This document shows, piece by piece, positions 7,503 to 15,727 of a stretch of DNA of 64,000 nt. The notes beneath the pieces are model-generated. The model ran no database searches. It was not told where the DNA came from and worked only from the letters and a program-made list of their open reading frames with translations. The stretch is from Brevibacterium permense (GTDB lineage Bacteria; Actinomycetota; Actinomycetes; Actinomycetales; Brevibacteriaceae). Location of the stretch: contig NZ_QYCP01000079.1 of the NCBI RefSeq assembly GCF_025506275.1, positions 1 to 64,000 of the forward strand, in the 5' to 3' direction. The stretch's first letter is position 1, and every line of letters begins with the position of its first letter. Made by a program: the position numbers and the translations under genes.

Positions 7503-9173
7503 ATGTCCGCAGAGTTCTCAGGCATCGGAGTCGTACCCGGACGGGTCATCGCCCCGGCGCTGACCATGCCCGACCCCGTGTCCGCACCCGTGGCGAAGCC
7601 CGCCCCGGCCGATCCCGAGGCGGAGGCGAACAGGATCCGGGAGGCCTCTTCCGCCGTCCACGCCGAACTGCGTGAGCGCGCGGAAACCGTCACCGGAGAC
7701 GCCCGCGACGTGCTCAAAGCCACGGCCCTCATGGCCAAGGACCCCACTCTGGTGAAGACGGCGATCAAACGCCTGCCTGAGACCGACGCGGAGACCGCGA
7801 TCTGGACGGTGGCTGCCGAGACCGCTGCACAGCTGGAGAGGCTCGGCGGCTATATGGCCGAACGCGCAGCCGACGTTCTCGATGTCCGTGCCCGCCTCAT
7901 CGCCCATCTGCGCGGAGTGCCGGCCCCCGGCATTCCTCACGCGGCCGAGCCTTTCGTGCTCATCGCCACGGATCTCGCTCCCGCGGACACCGCGACACTC
8001 GACCCGGAGCTGGTCGTCGGACTCGTCTGCGAAGAGGGCGGACCGCAGAGCCATACGGCCATCCTCGCCAGGTCGCTGGGCATTCCCGCCGTGGTCGCAG
8101 CCGCCGGCGTTCGCGAGATCACCGACCACACGCCCGTCTTCCTCGACGGCGGTACCGGAGTTCTGCGCACCGAGCCTGGTGCGACGGAGACCGGCCTCGT
8201 CGAGGCGTGGACGGAGACGGCTGGCCGTCTGCAGTCATTCACCGGACCCTGTCTCCTGAGCGACGGCACCCGGATTCCGCTGCGTGCGAATGTCGGAGTC
8301 GGCGCTCAGGCACGGGCAGCGGCAGCCGCCGGTGCCGAAGGCGTCGGTCTGCTGCGCACCGAGTTCTGCTTCCTCGATCGTGACACCGAACCCAGCGTCG
8401 AGGAGCAGGCCGAGGCCTATGGGCAGGTATTCGCGGCCTTCGACGATCACAAGGTCGTCGTGCGCACCCTCGACGCCGGAGCCGACAAGCCTCTGCCGTT
8501 CCTCACCGACTCCGATGAACCGAACCCGGCCCTGGGTGTACGCGGATTCCGGACCAGCCGCAGGGCTCAGGGAGTCCTCGAACGTCAGCTTGAGGCGATC
8601 GCGCTGGCCGCTTCGAAGCATGCGGTGACCGTCCACGTCATGGCTCCGATGATCGCTACCGCGGAGGAGGCCCGGCAGTTCTCGGAACTCGTCCATGCGG
8701 CAGGACTCCCCACCGCCGGTGTCATGGTCGAGGTTCCCTCAGCAGCGCTGCAGGCGGCCACGATCCTCGAGGAAGTCGAGTTCGCGTCCATCGGCACTAA
8801 TGATCTGACCCAGTACGTCATGGCCTCCGATCGCATGCTCGGCGGTCTGGCCGAACTCAGCGACTCGTGGCAGCCGGCAGTCCTGCAGCTCATCGGCGTG
8901 GCCGCCGCCCAAGGTGCTGTGGCGGAGAAGTCGGTGGGCGTGTGCGGAGAGGCTGCGGCCGATCCGGCATTGGCCGTTGTGCTGGTCGGCCTCGGAGTCA
9001 CCAGCCTGTCCATGGCGCCCCGAGCTCTGCCTGCCGTCGCCGAGGTGCTGTCCGGTGTCTCCCTGGATCGGGCACAGCAGATCGCCCGCAGTGCACTTGC
9101 GGCGCGCAGCCCGGGCGAGGCGAAGGCCGCGGTCCGAGCCGAGTTGCCGATCCTCGACGAGCTCGGCCTGTGA
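7503..9173 (+). CDS. ptsI: PTS enzyme I (phosphoenolpyruvate-protein phosphotransferase)
   Basis: Enzyme I takes phosphate from PEP and passes it to HPr. The protein is 556 aa, slightly short for the family (about 570). The swivelling His domain carries the phosphorylated His in EEGGPQSHTAILARS (His184 counting from the chosen start). The TIM-barrel PEP domain has GVGLLRTEFCFLD, ASIGTNDLTQYVMASDR, and the Cys-containing GVCGEAAADP. I use ATG 7503, with AGGAAGG at a good distance; ATG 7497 overlaps that site. It lies 38 bp after fruA, so PTS general and fructose-specific parts form one unit. Confidence 0.94.
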   Translation: MSAEFSGIGVVPGRVIAPALTMPDPVSAPVAKPAPADPEAEANRIREASSAVHAELRERAETVTGDARDVLKATALMAKDPTLVKTAIKRLPETDAETAIWTVAAETAAQLERLGGYMAERAADVLDVRARLIAHLRGVPAPGIPHAAEPFVLIATDLAPADTATLDPELVVGLVCEEGGPQSHTAILARSLGIPAVVAAAGVREITDHTPVFLDGGTGVLRTEPGATETGLVEAWTETAGRLQSFTGPCLLSDGTRIPLRANVGVGAQARAAAAAGAEGVGLLRTEFCFLDRDTEPSVEEQAEAYGQVFAAFDDHKVVVRTLDAGADKPLPFLTDSDEPNPALGVRGFRTSRRAQGVLERQLEAIALAASKHAVTVHVMAPMIATAEEARQFSELVHAAGLPTAGVMVEVPSAALQAATILEEVEFASIGTNDLTQYVMASDRMLGGLAELSDSWQPAVLQLIGVAAAQGAVAEKSVGVCGEAAADPALAVVLVGLGVTSLSMAPRALPAVAEVLSGVSLDRAQQIARSALAARSPGEAKAAVRAELPILDELGL

Positions 9174-9294
9174 GTCCGACCGTCGGGCGAGTGACCCCGT
9201 GACATACTCAGCACCACCACAGACACCACCAACAGGAAGTGCCGAAACACCGGACCGGCCGAACCACGGCCGGTCTGATCAGGAAGGACAACTC

Positions 9295-9576
9295 ATGGCA
9301 GAGACCATCGCAACAGTCGGAAGCACCGTAGGCCTGCACGCCCGTCCAGCAGCACTGCTGGCCGAGGCCGCCGCAGACTATGACCTCGAGATCACCATCG
9401 CCATGGAGGGCGAACCGGCCGAGGATGCCCTCGACGCGGCCAGCGTGCTCTCCCTCATGGGCCTCGGCGCGGAATACGGTCAGAAGGTCGTTCTGCGCGC
9501 TGAGGGTGACGGAGCCGACGAAGCATTGGCCAACCTCAAGCAGCTCATTGAGACCGACCACGACGCCGAAGGCTGA
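9295..9576 (+). CDS. ptsH: Phosphocarrier protein HPr
   Basis: A 93-aa HPr. GLHARPAALL contains the phospho-accepting His15 and Arg17. The later segment LDAASVLSLMGLG holds the Ser (about 50) equivalent to the regulatory Ser46 of Firmicutes HPr, though no HPr kinase is seen here. The ATG at 9295 is preceded by AGGAAGG. It follows ptsI by 121 bp; the gap shows no terminator, so co-transcription is likely. The protein carries phosphate from enzyme I to the IIA domain of FruA. Confidence 0.95.
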   Translation: MAETIATVGSTVGLHARPAALLAEAAADYDLEITIAMEGEPAEDALDAASVLSLMGLGAEYGQKVVLRAEGDGADEALANLKQLIETDHDAEG

Positions 9577-9629
9577 GCAGCACACAGCCGAGGAGGCGGC
9601 GACTGGTCCGCTCGGATTAGACTGATCGA

Positions 9630-10907
9630 ATGTCCGCCTCCCTGCTGCCCTCCGACTCTGCCGCCGCCCACCGCAGCCGGGATCTGCTGGCGGTATTCCC
9701 TCAGCTGAGCGACTTGCCCGGTCTGCCGCAGGCGCGGATGCTCATCGACTACGTCATCGGTCGCCGCTGCGGAGTCCTCGACGTCTCGGGCCGAGACACC
9801 GAAGGCACCTTCGTCGCCGCCGAACTCTCAGCCGAGGTCCCCGAGAACCTCATCCTCGTCGACGATGCGCACGGTCTGCAGGCGATCCTGCTCAGCCGTC
9901 TGACTCAGGTATGCACATACAACGACCGTCTCGACGAGGCACGGACCTTGGCCGCAGCGGTCGAGTCCCTGGCCGGAACCGGCGATTCCGCGGGAGTCGC
10001 CGGAGAGGCCGGTGCCGAAGCGGCACCCGTACTGGCGGTGAGCGAGCTCAGTGAGATCGCGGGACTGACCGAACTCGGTGTGGGGGAGACGTGGGCAGTC
10101 GTCAACGCCCCGAAGGCGATGAATGCGCTCACCGAGACGATCGCGGCGCTGCAGCCGTTGGCGAGCACCATCATCGTCGTCGGCCGCAGCGATGCGATGA
10201 GCCGGGGCGTCAACAAGGAGCTCGCCCGCGGATTCGGCCGGGTCGATGTCTCTCCAGGGGTCGGCAAGCACCGGATGATCATCGGCAGCCGCGCCCTGTC
10301 CTCGCCGAGCCTGCCGGAATTCCCACGCCGTGGGGTGATCACCCAACGCGGTGTCGGTGAGCTCGAAGTCCGCGCACATGGGGCCTGCTTCTCCGGGACG
10401 AAGAGCGATGAGGGCTCGGAGCTGCTCATCGACTCACTGCTGGGACTGCTCGCCGACGAGGCGCCGGAATCTGTGCTCGATCTCGGCTGCGGCAACGGCT
10501 GGCTGCTCACCGCAGCGATGCGAGCCTCGGGAGCGAATACGGGACTCGGAGTCGACGTGTCGAAGGCGGCGGTCGCCTCGGCGAGGGCCACAGCGGAGGC
10601 GAACGGAGTCGACGTCGACATCATCCTCGGTGATGCCGCGGACTCGGAGGAGCAGGCGTTTGCGGGCCTGGGCGAATTCGATCTCATCCTGCTCAATCCG
10701 CCGTTCCATCAGGGGACGGCCATAGAGACCGAGACGGCCGCGGCGCTCATGGCCACGGCCGCCGAGCATCTGGCTCCGGGCGGGCAGGTGCTCACGGTGT
10801 TCAACTCGCACCTGCGCTACCGGGATCGTCTCGAATCGATCATCGGACCGAGTCGGCAGCTGGCCCGGAACAAGAAGTTCACGGTCATCGCCAGCCGCCG
10901 CGACTGA
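9630..10907 (+). CDS. RsmC/RlmG-like rRNA guanine-N2 methyltransferase
   Basis: A 425-aa protein with the two-domain layout of RsmC and RlmG: a degenerate N-terminal Rossmann domain and a C-terminal AdoMet-dependent methyltransferase small domain. The latter has motif I VLDLGCGNGWLL, the acidic ribose-binding GVDVSKAAV, and the catalytic NPPFHQG loop (NPPF type, for methylating an exocyclic amino group). E. coli RsmC modifies 16S G1207 and RlmG 23S G1835; which of these this protein resembles more cannot be judged by eye. It is 53 bp after ptsH but functionally unrelated to it. Confidence 0.82.
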   Translation: MSASLLPSDSAAAHRSRDLLAVFPQLSDLPGLPQARMLIDYVIGRRCGVLDVSGRDTEGTFVAAELSAEVPENLILVDDAHGLQAILLSRLTQVCTYNDRLDEARTLAAAVESLAGTGDSAGVAGEAGAEAAPVLAVSELSEIAGLTELGVGETWAVVNAPKAMNALTETIAALQPLASTIIVVGRSDAMSRGVNKELARGFGRVDVSPGVGKHRMIIGSRALSSPSLPEFPRRGVITQRGVGELEVRAHGACFSGTKSDEGSELLIDSLLGLLADEAPESVLDLGCGNGWLLTAAMRASGANTGLGVDVSKAAVASARATAEANGVDVDIILGDAADSEEQAFAGLGEFDLILLNPPFHQGTAIETETAAALMATAAEHLAPGGQVLTVFNSHLRYRDRLESIIGPSRQLARNKKFTVIASRRD

Positions 10908-10920
10908 GATCTTTCAGCAG

Positions 10921-10961
10921 CTGTGCGATCGGGTCGACTGGTGGCCGTCCCGATCGCACAG
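10921..10961. terminator. Convergent-gene terminator
   Basis: A 13-bp perfect inverted repeat (10921-10933 with 10949-10961, 15-nt loop) sits exactly between the convergent methyltransferase and membrane-protein genes and probably serves both. Confidence 0.75.
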
Positions 10962-10963
10962 TC

Positions 10964-11935
10964 TCACCGACGATTGCGGCGATGGATCCGCCAGGTGCTC
11001 ACCTGATCCCAAACGGTGATGAACCAGATCGCGATGACCGTGATGATCTGCTGGAAGTCGGCGTTCCCGGTGTTCGTGAGCTCGGGGTGGAGGACCGGCT
11101 GCGTGAGCAGCGCGATGGTGAGGAAGACAGCCATGGCGACGTCGACGATTCCACCGATGAGGGCCACGGCCGGTTTCGCCGAGGCGGTCGTGAACTTGAT
11201 GATCTCGACTGCTGCCATCAGCGCGAGGACGGCCCAGTAGCCGACCAGCCAGCCGACGCCGAGATCGGGGTTGATGAACGTCTCCCCGTTGTTGAGGTGC
11301 CCGACATAGAACAGAGAGGTCGGGATGAACGGGATCGTTGCCAAAGTGATGATGAAGACCAGCCCGAGTCCCGCCTCGGCGCGGATCTGTCTTCCGCGGG
11401 AATCACGCCGGTCAAGGTCATCGACAGTCCACGTGCCGGGCTGTCGTCTCCGCATCGCTGCGGCTGCTCCACCGTCCAATCCGTGATCGCCGAGGGCGAT
11501 GATGATCGTGATGGCGGCGAAGGTGGTCAGGAGGGCGATGACGGTATTGCCGACCGACTTGCCGATGATCTCGCCGATCTGGGCTTCAGGGGAGAGAGCG
11601 ATGGTGGTCACGACATTCGTGAGCACCGTGAGCAGACCGACGATGGGCAGCACCCAGCGCAGTGCCCAGATGTAGAGCGGATAGGAGTTGGGGCCGATGA
11701 GGTGCTGCGGGGAGTTCGAATACTCTCGCGACAGCGCGGCGGGGTCGCCGAGTTCCTCGAGGACTTCACGTTCGACGGCGGCCGTGTGATCCGGGGACGC
11801 GGCCGCATCCTCGCTGAGGCGGGCGTCGACCATGTCGTCGATCGTGGCGGTGATCTCGGCGGCGATGTCGGGACGGGAGTCTTCGGGGAGGTGGCGGGTG
11901 ACGTTGTCGACGTAGATTTCGGTGAGCGCACTCAT
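10964..11935 (-). CDS. Permease-prefix (HAAS-like) membrane protein under PadR control
   Basis: A 323-aa protein. The first ~75 residues form a soluble helical domain (start MSALTEIYVDNVTRHLP; EVLEELGDPAALSREY) of the kind that often precedes PadR-linked membrane proteins. At least six hydrophobic segments follow, with a charged loop near the middle. No catalytic motif or transporter signature is visible. Its ATG at 11935 overlaps the padR stop (ATGA), so it is translated from the padR transcript and is probably the regulated target. PadR/HAAS pairs often respond to membrane-active stress; the role here is unknown. Confidence 0.7.
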   Translation of the reverse strand: MSALTEIYVDNVTRHLPEDSRPDIAAEITATIDDMVDARLSEDAAASPDHTAAVEREVLEELGDPAALSREYSNSPQHLIGPNSYPLYIWALRWVLPIVGLLTVLTNVVTTIALSPEAQIGEIIGKSVGNTVIALLTTFAAITIIIALGDHGLDGGAAAAMRRRQPGTWTVDDLDRRDSRGRQIRAEAGLGLVFIITLATIPFIPTSLFYVGHLNNGETFINPDLGVGWLVGYWAVLALMAAVEIIKFTTASAKPAVALIGGIVDVAMAVFLTIALLTQPVLHPELTNTGNADFQQIITVIAIWFITVWDQVSTWRIHRRNRR

Positions 11936-12279
11936 GGTGTGCCGTCCTTCCAGAGCTTGGTGATGCTGGAGTTGAGTTCGAACCAGTGGCTGTGCAGTGC
12001 GGCGGCGACTTCGGCGCCGCTGTCGGTGAGTGTGTAGTACTTGCGGGGGCGGGCTTGTTCGGTATTCCACTCCGCCGAGAGCAGGCCCTGTCTCTCGAGC
12101 CGCCGCAGCAGGGGGTAGAGGGTGTTGGCCTCGGTGGCGATGCCTGCTTCGGTCAGCGTCGTCAGCAGCGAGTAGCCGTACTGCGGCCGTCGACAGGCGA
12201 CGAGGCTGGCGAAGACCACAGTGCCGCGTCGCAGCTCCTGTTCGTGGGTGGCCAGTGCCTTGTCTTCATCCTCGTTCAT
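11932..12279 (-). CDS. PadR-family transcriptional regulator
   Basis: A 115-aa PadR repressor. The winged-helix part reads YGYSLLTTLTEAGI, then TLYPLLRRLERQGLL and the wing residues RPRKYYTLT, all typical of the family. A short C-terminal helix for dimerisation follows. No ribosome-binding site precedes the ATG at 12279. A promoter placed 8-36 bases upstream would start the transcript at or within one base of the ATG, so a leaderless mRNA is likely. The perfect palindrome inside that promoter points to autorepression. Confidence 0.88.
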   Translation of the reverse strand: MNEDEDKALATHEQELRRGTVVFASLVACRRPQYGYSLLTTLTEAGIATEANTLYPLLRRLERQGLLSAEWNTEQARPRKYYTLTDSGAEVAAALHSHWFELNSSITKLWKDGTP

Positions 12280-12286
12280 ACATCAC

Positions 12287-12315
12287 ACGATAGTGTGTGC
12301 CACACACTATTACAA
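12287..12315 (-). promoter_or_regulatory. padR promoter with embedded operator
   Basis: On the minus strand TTGTAA (12315-12310) and TATCGT (12292-12287) are spaced by 17 bp. The spacer and part of the -10 box are occupied by a perfect 10-bp inverted repeat: ATAGTGTGTG at 12290-12299, one base, then CACACACTAT at 12301-12310. This matches the ATGT/GTGTG-rich palindromes bound by PadR proteins. Confidence 0.75.
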
Positions 12316-12555
12316 GAGGCGGGGTATTCTTTGCTGCGGCACGGCGAATCACGGTGCGGCGTACGCCTCGGCAGACCACCGGAGTCGACAGCCGTTTTGG
12401 TACAGGTTCCTCTCAACGGATCAGTTTCCTCGGTGTGCATTTTGGAGCAGTGTGTACCAAACCTCGGCCCTGCGCCTGGCAGTGTGCTCTGCGGTGCTGA
12501 TGCTGCTTTCCAGGACTGCTGAGTGTCCCCGAAGCCCGGCAGGTAGGGTTGTTTT
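12316..12555. other. Intergenic, no gene seen
   Basis: The 240 bases between the padR promoter and the HAD gene are less GC-rich than their surroundings. They hold a 9-bp inverted repeat (TTTGGTACA at 12396-12404, TGTACCAAA at 12453-12461) and no supported coding frame. Confidence 0.4.
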
Positions 12556-13185
12556 ATGGGATTGAGGAAGTGGGTGCTCTTCGATATCGGGCGAGTACTG
12601 GAGGTCGTCGATGATGATGCTTGGGGGAAGCGTTTCGCCGGTCGGTGGCAGGAGCACTCTGGATTCTCAGCGGAGGAGTATCGTGCTCGTCTGACTTCCG
12701 CGGAGCTGCCCGATATTTCCCGTCAAGAGAATGTTCGCGCCGAATATTGGGCGCGGATCGGCCAGGCCCTGAATGTGGATCAGACCTATGTCGAAGCGAT
12801 GGAGGCCGAGATGTGGGACGAATACTGCGGGAGTCTCAATACAGTGTTGTTTGAGTATGCGGCTACGCTGCGGCCACGTGCCGGTGTGGCGATTCTGTCG
12901 AACTCTGTCGACGGGGCGCGGCGCGAGGAAGAACGGCGGTTCGGGTTCAGTGAAGTCTTTGACCCGATTCTCTACAGTCACGAGACCGGTCTGCTCAAGC
13001 CCGAAAGTGAAGCCTATGAGAATGCACTTGAGCGACTGGGTGCCGATGCAGACGATGTGTTCTTCATTGATGACCATGAGGTGTGCGCCGAGGGTGCTCG
13101 TGCCGTGGGCATGAAAGCGATCGTACACCGCGACAACCCGTCGACGGTCACAGCGATCGAGGAGTTTCTGAAGCAGGAGAGCTGA
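12556..13185 (+). CDS. HAD-superfamily (subfamily IA) hydrolase
   Basis: A 209-aa HAD phosphatase-like protein. Motif I is WVLFDIGRVL: the nucleophile Asp is present, and the usual second Asp is replaced by Gly, as in the FDxGGVL group of HAD-IA proteins. Motif II is ILSNS, motif III the Lys of GLLKPESEAY, and motif IV FIDDHEVCAEGA. A helical cap lies between motifs I and II. The substrate is unknown. Codons are noticeably less GC-biased than in neighbouring genes (many T-ending), which may mark a transferred gene. It is monocistronic. Confidence 0.82.
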   Translation: MGLRKWVLFDIGRVLEVVDDDAWGKRFAGRWQEHSGFSAEEYRARLTSAELPDISRQENVRAEYWARIGQALNVDQTYVEAMEAEMWDEYCGSLNTVLFEYAATLRPRAGVAILSNSVDGARREEERRFGFSEVFDPILYSHETGLLKPESEAYENALERLGADADDVFFIDDHEVCAEGARAVGMKAIVHRDNPSTVTAIEEFLKQES

Positions 13186-13259
13186 GCAGAGTCGGCGTGC
13201 TCTTCGTTGGGCACCGGCCTCGAAGATCGTGGCCCAATGGTTAAGTGGTTCAGTGTTGT

Positions 13260-14627
13260 TCAGATGTGCTTCGCAGTGGTCGGCTGATCTGAATCGGCCG
13301 AGTCAACGGCGAGTTCGGAAGGTTGGGTGCGGAAGCCCTTCGTTGTCACCGCGAGGATGACTGCGCCGATGACAAGCCAGATCGTGCCGAGGGTGATCGC
13401 GTGCACGTCGAGCTGAGTGAGCAGGAAACCGATGACGATGACTCCGATGATCGGGCAGACCAAGTAGAGGAACACGTTGAGTGAACGGCCGCATCGGTGC
13501 TCGCGCACCCAATAGACGATGACCGAGACGTTGACCATGATGAAGGCGAGGAACGCGCCGAAATTGATGAACGACGTCGAGGCGGCCACATTCATGAAGA
13601 TCGCGATGAGCCCGATGACGGCAATGGCCAGCAGGGACAGCACCGGTGTGTGGAAGCGCGGACTGAGCTTTCCGAAGAAGCCGCGCGGAAGCACTCCGTC
13701 GCGTCCCATCGCATAGAGCAGACGGCTGCCTGCGGCCTGGGCGGCGATGCCGGACGTGAACTGAGCGATGACAAGGGCGGCGAGGAAGATCGCGCCGAAG
13801 AAGTGCCCGCCGATGCTCTTGGCGATCTCGAACGCTGCGGCGTCGGAATTCTCGAACACTCCACCGGGGTGGACTAGCTGAACCGCGTAGGCCACGACGA
13901 CGAAGATGCCGCCGCCGATGAGGGCGATGAGCATAATGGCCTTCGGCACGGTACGACGGGGATCGATGGTCTCCTCGGTGAAGGTTGTGACGGCATCGAA
14001 TCCGAGGAACGAATACGCGGCGACCGCGGCACCGCCGCCGATGGCCACGAGTGTCGAGTCAATGCCGGTGAACGGGGTCGCGCTGATCAGCCCGGCACCG
14101 CCTTCCGAGCCGAACACATCGGCCAGCGACAGGGCGACGAAGAAGGCGATGACGAGGATCTGGAACGACATGAGGATGAGGTTGACCCGATCGGCGACCT
14201 TGATGCCCACGATGTTGAGCACCGTGGTGAGGAAGATGAAGCCGATGATCCACACAGCCATCGGCACCGCCGGGAACTGCGCCTGCAGGTAGGAGCCGCC
14301 GATGAGCCAGATGACCATGGGTAGGAACAGGTAGTCGAGCATCGTCGCCCACCCGACGAGGAATCCGATGCGACCGTCGATCGTTTTGCGCACATAGGTG
14401 TAGGCCGACCCGGCGACCGGATAGGCTGCGGCCATGCGACCGTAGCTGTTGGCAGTGAAGAGCATCGCACCGAGAGCGATCAGATAGGCGCTCGCGCTCG
14501 CCCCGTTCGTCTGGGAGGCGATGACGCCGAAGATGCCGAGGACGATGAGCGGGGTGAGGTAGGCGAGGCCGAAGATGACCAGGGACGGCAACTTCAGGGT
14601 GCGATTGAGTGTGACGGTGTCTGACAT
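13260..14627 (-). CDS. APC-family amino acid/polyamine permease
   Basis: A 455-aa transporter with about 12 hydrophobic segments. It starts MSDTVTLNRTLKLPSLVIFG and has the APC-family helix-1 pattern, GSAYTYVRKTIDGRIGFLVGW in helices 2-3 and the FLGFDAVTTFTEET segment of helix 6. These resemble the PuuP/YeeF putrescine and amino acid importers. The ATG at 14627 follows GGAG; a GTG two codons earlier is less likely. It is 120 bp downstream of the nitrilase gene in the same direction, so the pair probably imports and hydrolyses one amide or amine compound. Confidence 0.85.
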   Translation of the reverse strand: MSDTVTLNRTLKLPSLVIFGLAYLTPLIVLGIFGVIASQTNGASASAYLIALGAMLFTANSYGRMAAAYPVAGSAYTYVRKTIDGRIGFLVGWATMLDYLFLPMVIWLIGGSYLQAQFPAVPMAVWIIGFIFLTTVLNIVGIKVADRVNLILMSFQILVIAFFVALSLADVFGSEGGAGLISATPFTGIDSTLVAIGGGAAVAAYSFLGFDAVTTFTEETIDPRRTVPKAIMLIALIGGGIFVVVAYAVQLVHPGGVFENSDAAAFEIAKSIGGHFFGAIFLAALVIAQFTSGIAAQAAGSRLLYAMGRDGVLPRGFFGKLSPRFHTPVLSLLAIAVIGLIAIFMNVAASTSFINFGAFLAFIMVNVSVIVYWVREHRCGRSLNVFLYLVCPIIGVIVIGFLLTQLDVHAITLGTIWLVIGAVILAVTTKGFRTQPSELAVDSADSDQPTTAKHI

Positions 14628-14748
14628 GATCACTCCATTGTCGATGTCAATGTTGGTTCAGATTTCCGGATGGCAGAAGTGCCTGTTCTGGTGGATTGTG
14701 GTGCGGCTGTCGCCGGCAGCTGGTGATGGCTCGGAATCGGCGGTCGCG

Positions 14749-15630
14749 TCAGGGAGTGTCGTGGCCAGGTGACCAGCGGCTCGGATCGAGACAGCCTCCG
14801 TAGAGCGGGAGGGGGATCGGGTCGTCGTCGCGGTTGAACTGCGACCACACTCGGTTCGTTCCCGCAGTCCCGACCTCGCGGACTCGAGCGACCCGCTGGG
14901 GGTCGACTCGCACGATGATCGTGTCTTCGCCCAGCCCCGCCTCGCCGAGGACGAGGCCTTCGGGATCGACGGCGATGGACCGTCCGCGGCCGATGGGTTC
15001 GGCGCAGTTGACGCTGAGCACGTAGACCTGGTTGACGATTGCGTTTGCTCGCGCCAGGACCAGTTCCTGTTCGCGGTCCTGGCTGGTCGTCTTGACGATA
15101 TTGAGGATCGCGTCTGCGCCCATCCAGCTGAGGTGCCGTGAATGTTCGGGAAACCAGGCGTCGTAGCAGATCGAGAGGCCGAAGGCGCCGTGATCGGGAG
15201 TCTGGGCGACAACGAAATCGGTGCCTGGGCGGTGTGGTTCGAATGGTCGCCACGGGAACATCTTGCGGTAGGTGGAGGCGAGTTCGCCTGCGGGGGAGAA
15301 GAGCAGCTGAGTGTTGAAGAAGCTCCCGTCGTCGGCGATCTCACCGATGCTGCCCGGGCACAGCCAGATGTTGTGCTCGGCGGCGATGCGGCCGATCTCG
15401 GCGACGAACTCCGAGTCGAGTCGCTCAGCCTTCTCGCGAAGAGCGGCGGGGCGGTCGTCGATAGGCAGGTCGTCGGCGCTGTGCAGATGAAGCTCGGGAT
15501 AGATGATCATTCCGAGTTCGGGAAACTTCGCCGAGGTGGCCGCCACGTCCCTGCGGAAGCCTGATAACGGGTCCGGTCCGGGCAGAGGTGCACGCTGGGC
15601 CAGCCCGACTGCCATTTCGCTGGTGTCCAC
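14749..15630 (-). CDS. Carbon-nitrogen hydrolase (nitrilase superfamily)
   Basis: A 293-aa amidohydrolase with the complete Glu-Lys-Cys triad of the superfamily: Glu in IYPELHLH (about 46), Lys in STYRKMFPW, and Cys in LSICYDAWFPEHSR. The fold would split an amide or N-carbamoyl bond and release ammonia. The CYDAWFPE segment resembles the aliphatic amidase/beta-ureidopropionase-like branches rather than true nitrile hydrolases. It leads an operon with the APC permease and is divergent from a GntR regulator, which probably controls it. The substrate is not predictable. Confidence 0.85.
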   Translation of the reverse strand: MDTSEMAVGLAQRAPLPGPDPLSGFRRDVAATSAKFPELGMIIYPELHLHSADDLPIDDRPAALREKAERLDSEFVAEIGRIAAEHNIWLCPGSIGEIADDGSFFNTQLLFSPAGELASTYRKMFPWRPFEPHRPGTDFVVAQTPDHGAFGLSICYDAWFPEHSRHLSWMGADAILNIVKTTSQDREQELVLARANAIVNQVYVLSVNCAEPIGRGRSIAVDPEGLVLGEAGLGEDTIIVRVDPQRVARVREVGTAGTNRVWSQFNRDDDPIPLPLYGGCLDPSRWSPGHDTP

Positions 15631-15681
15631 TTCGGTCCCTTCGCCGACGTCGACAGCGGTTCTTCCCGCCGTCGCTTTAAT

Positions 15682-15696
15682 TGATCAGTTTGATCA
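15682..15696. promoter_or_regulatory. Paired TGATCA boxes, likely GntR operator
   Basis: TGATCA occurs at 15682-15687 and 15691-15696, separated by GTT, in the 97-bp gap between the divergent nitrilase operon and the GntR gene. The arrangement is a larger imperfect palindrome, suited to a dimeric FCD regulator. Confidence 0.5.
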
Positions 15697-15727
15697 CTAT
15701 AAGTCGATGTGACGTTAGACTCAACAC

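Noticed and set aside
10982..12037. Long frame opposite the PadR-controlled membrane protein
   Set aside because: Asp/Glu/Gly-rich antisense shadow typical of high-GC genes; the minus-strand gene has helices, a coupled start and family pattern.
12396..12461. 9-bp inverted repeat TTTGGTACA/TGTACCAAA as a possible IS end
   Set aside because: No transposase between or beside the repeats and the spacing is only 48 bp; possibly chance or an operator.
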